From the NCBI GenBank assembly GCA_900553145.1, contig USCL01000064.1:1-15175 (forward strand): a stretch of DNA of 15,175 nucleotides. Reading direction: 5' to 3'. Positions within the stretch are counted from its first letter, which is position 1, and each line of letters begins with the position of its first letter. The position numbers and the translations under genes are program-made. The notes under the pieces were generated by a model that had not been told where the DNA came from, searched no databases, and was given only the letters and a program-made list of their open reading frames with translations. Of this stretch, positions 14,199 through 15,175 are shown piece by piece. This stretch comes from an uncultured Desulfovibrio sp. Its GTDB lineage: Bacteria > Desulfobacterota > Desulfovibrionia > Desulfovibrionales > Desulfovibrionaceae.

Positions 14199-15175
14199 TC
14201 AGCGGTTCAGCGTCCAGTCTTCGATGTTCCACATGACGCCCACGGCATGGTGGCCGAGGACGCGCGTGGCATCAAGCCCTTTCAGCCCGGCGATGCCGAC
14301 GTAGTTGCCGTTCAGGTACGCGACCAGCAGGTGCCCGGGGCGTTCGGCATAGGCTTCCTCGAACTGGCCGTAGATGGCCTTGCGCCGGGCCGGATCTTCG
14401 GTGGCGCGTCCCTTTTTCAGCAGTTCGTCGACCTTGGGGTTGGAATAGGCCATCGTGTTGTCGCTGGCTCCGGTAACGAAATCCTTGTAGACGCCGTCCG
14501 GGTCGAATTCGGCGGCGAAACCGGCGAGGAACCCGTTATACCCGGCCTTCCAGTCGAACTTGGTGACGAGGACGATCTGCATGTCGACCCCGGCCTTCTT
14601 GAGCTCGTTGGCGATGACCTTGGCGATGTCGACGCGTTCTTCCTCATAGTCCCGGACCTGAATCGTGAACGAGAACTTCTGCCCGTTGCGCTCGTAGATG
14701 CCGTCCTTGCCCTTCTTCCAGCCGAGCTTTTCTATTCCGGCGGCGAACTTCTTGAGGTCGTAGGGGTAGATGTCCGCCGCCTTGTTGCCGCCGTAGGCGT
14801 TCATCTGGATGGGGCTGAACGCCGGGAAGCCTTGGCCGTTCAGCACGCTCTTGGCGATGGCGTCCTTGTTCAGGGCGTAGTTCAGCACGCCGACGGAGTC
14901 GCCGTTCCGCTTCCAGAAATCGGTGTGGAAGTCCATGGCGGCGGAACGGTAGTCGGCGGTGGCGAAGTCGATGTTTTGGTAGCCGTCCTTGCCCCGGAAG
15001 GTATCCGCGTACTTGGCGTTCAGCCACGCGAGATCCGCCTCGCCGGACTGGAGCATGAGCGCCTTGGTGCTTTCGACGGCGACGGTCTTGTAGACGAGCC
15101 TGTCGATGTTCGGCACCTTGCCGTAGTAGTCCTTGTTTTTTTCGAGGATGATCATGCCCCCGGCGGTGTCCCACT
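14199..15175 (-). CDS. Family-5 extracellular solute-binding protein (OppA/DppA-like), partial
   Basis: The C-terminal 324 or so residues of a periplasmic peptide-type binding protein; the N-terminal part and signal peptide lie off the right edge, since the frame stays open to the last base and the segment before the first ATG (WDTAGG) already reads like the family. Landmarks are GGMIILEKNKDYYGK at the left, the GEADLAWLNAKYAD turn, VGVLNYALNKDAIAKSVLNGQG, and DIAKVIANELKKAGVDMQI in the last lobe. These match the SBP_bac_5 pattern. The stop TGA is at 14199-14201. The oppD- and oppF-like ATPases follow on the same strand. The two permeases expected for such a transporter are not between them and may precede this gene. 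Confidence 0.9.
   Translation of the reverse strand, partial: WDTAGGMIILEKNKDYYGKVPNIDRLVYKTVAVESTKALMLQSGEADLAWLNAKYADTFRGKDGYQNIDFATADYRSAAMDFHTDFWKRNGDSVGVLNYALNKDAIAKSVLNGQGFPAFSPIQMNAYGGNKAADIYPYDLKKFAAGIEKLGWKKGKDGIYERNGQKFSFTIQVRDYEEERVDIAKVIANELKKAGVDMQIVLVTKFDWKAGYNGFLAGFAAEFDPDGVYKDFVTGASDNTMAYSNPKVDELLKKGRATEDPARRKAIYGQFEEAYAERPGHLLVAYLNGNYVGIAGLKGLDATRVLGHHAVGVMWNIEDWTLNR

Noticed and set aside
1..15175. CRISPR arrays, tRNA or rRNA genes, insertion sequences, integrase genes
   Set aside because: No regularly spaced direct repeats, no tRNA or rRNA signatures, and no transposase or recombinase reading frame were found on either strand.

Overview
The window reads as about 15 kb of a GC-rich (by eye, about 60 %) chromosome from a strict anaerobe. 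The gene content (double-cubane-cluster reductase with its activase, YedF, a CPHC thioredoxin with an atypical thioredoxin reductase, DASS and NitT/TauT transporters) and the frequent GA-rich/CT-rich hairpins between genes suggest a sulfite/sulfate-reducing Desulfovibrionaceae member, possibly Bilophila-like. That assignment is inference from gene style, not from a database match.

Left part, plus strand (1-4613): the last codons of an unidentified gene, then a hairpin-rich 430-base gap, a DASS/SLC13 anion transporter (466-1869), a Crp/Fnr-type regulator directly behind it (1892-2590), a small CPHC thioredoxin (2759-3067), and a thioredoxin-reductase-like flavoprotein (3459-4382) that has the CAIC redox centre but lacks the usual NADPH-binding arginine motif. 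Behind the reductase lies a strong candidate for a structured RNA: a 16-bp closing stem followed at once by an intrinsic terminator (4488-4613). A gene-free stretch follows to 5211.

Middle part, minus strand (10860 down to 5212): a NitT/TauT-type ABC importer (binding protein, permease, ATPase), an AT-rich gap with palindromes, then an acyl-CoA-dehydratase-type activase, a YjiM-type double-cubane-cluster reductase interrupted by an apparent +1 frameshift at 6642-6644, and YedF (TusA-like plus DsrE-like). The likely theme is uptake of a small compound, often sulfur-containing for this transporter family, coupled to ATP-driven low-potential reduction and sulfur/selenium transfer. The thioredoxin pair nearby fits a thiol-redox theme. 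No substrate can be read from the sequence. The importer has a clear intrinsic terminator pointing towards it about 95 bases before its first gene, which suggests an attenuated leader or a small RNA.

Right part: an AT-richer DUF421 membrane protein gene (plus strand, 11469-12176), then a minus-strand oligopeptide-type ABC cluster: the C-terminal part of a family-5 binding protein running off the right edge, followed by its two ATPases (OppD- and OppF-like). The permeases are not in the window.
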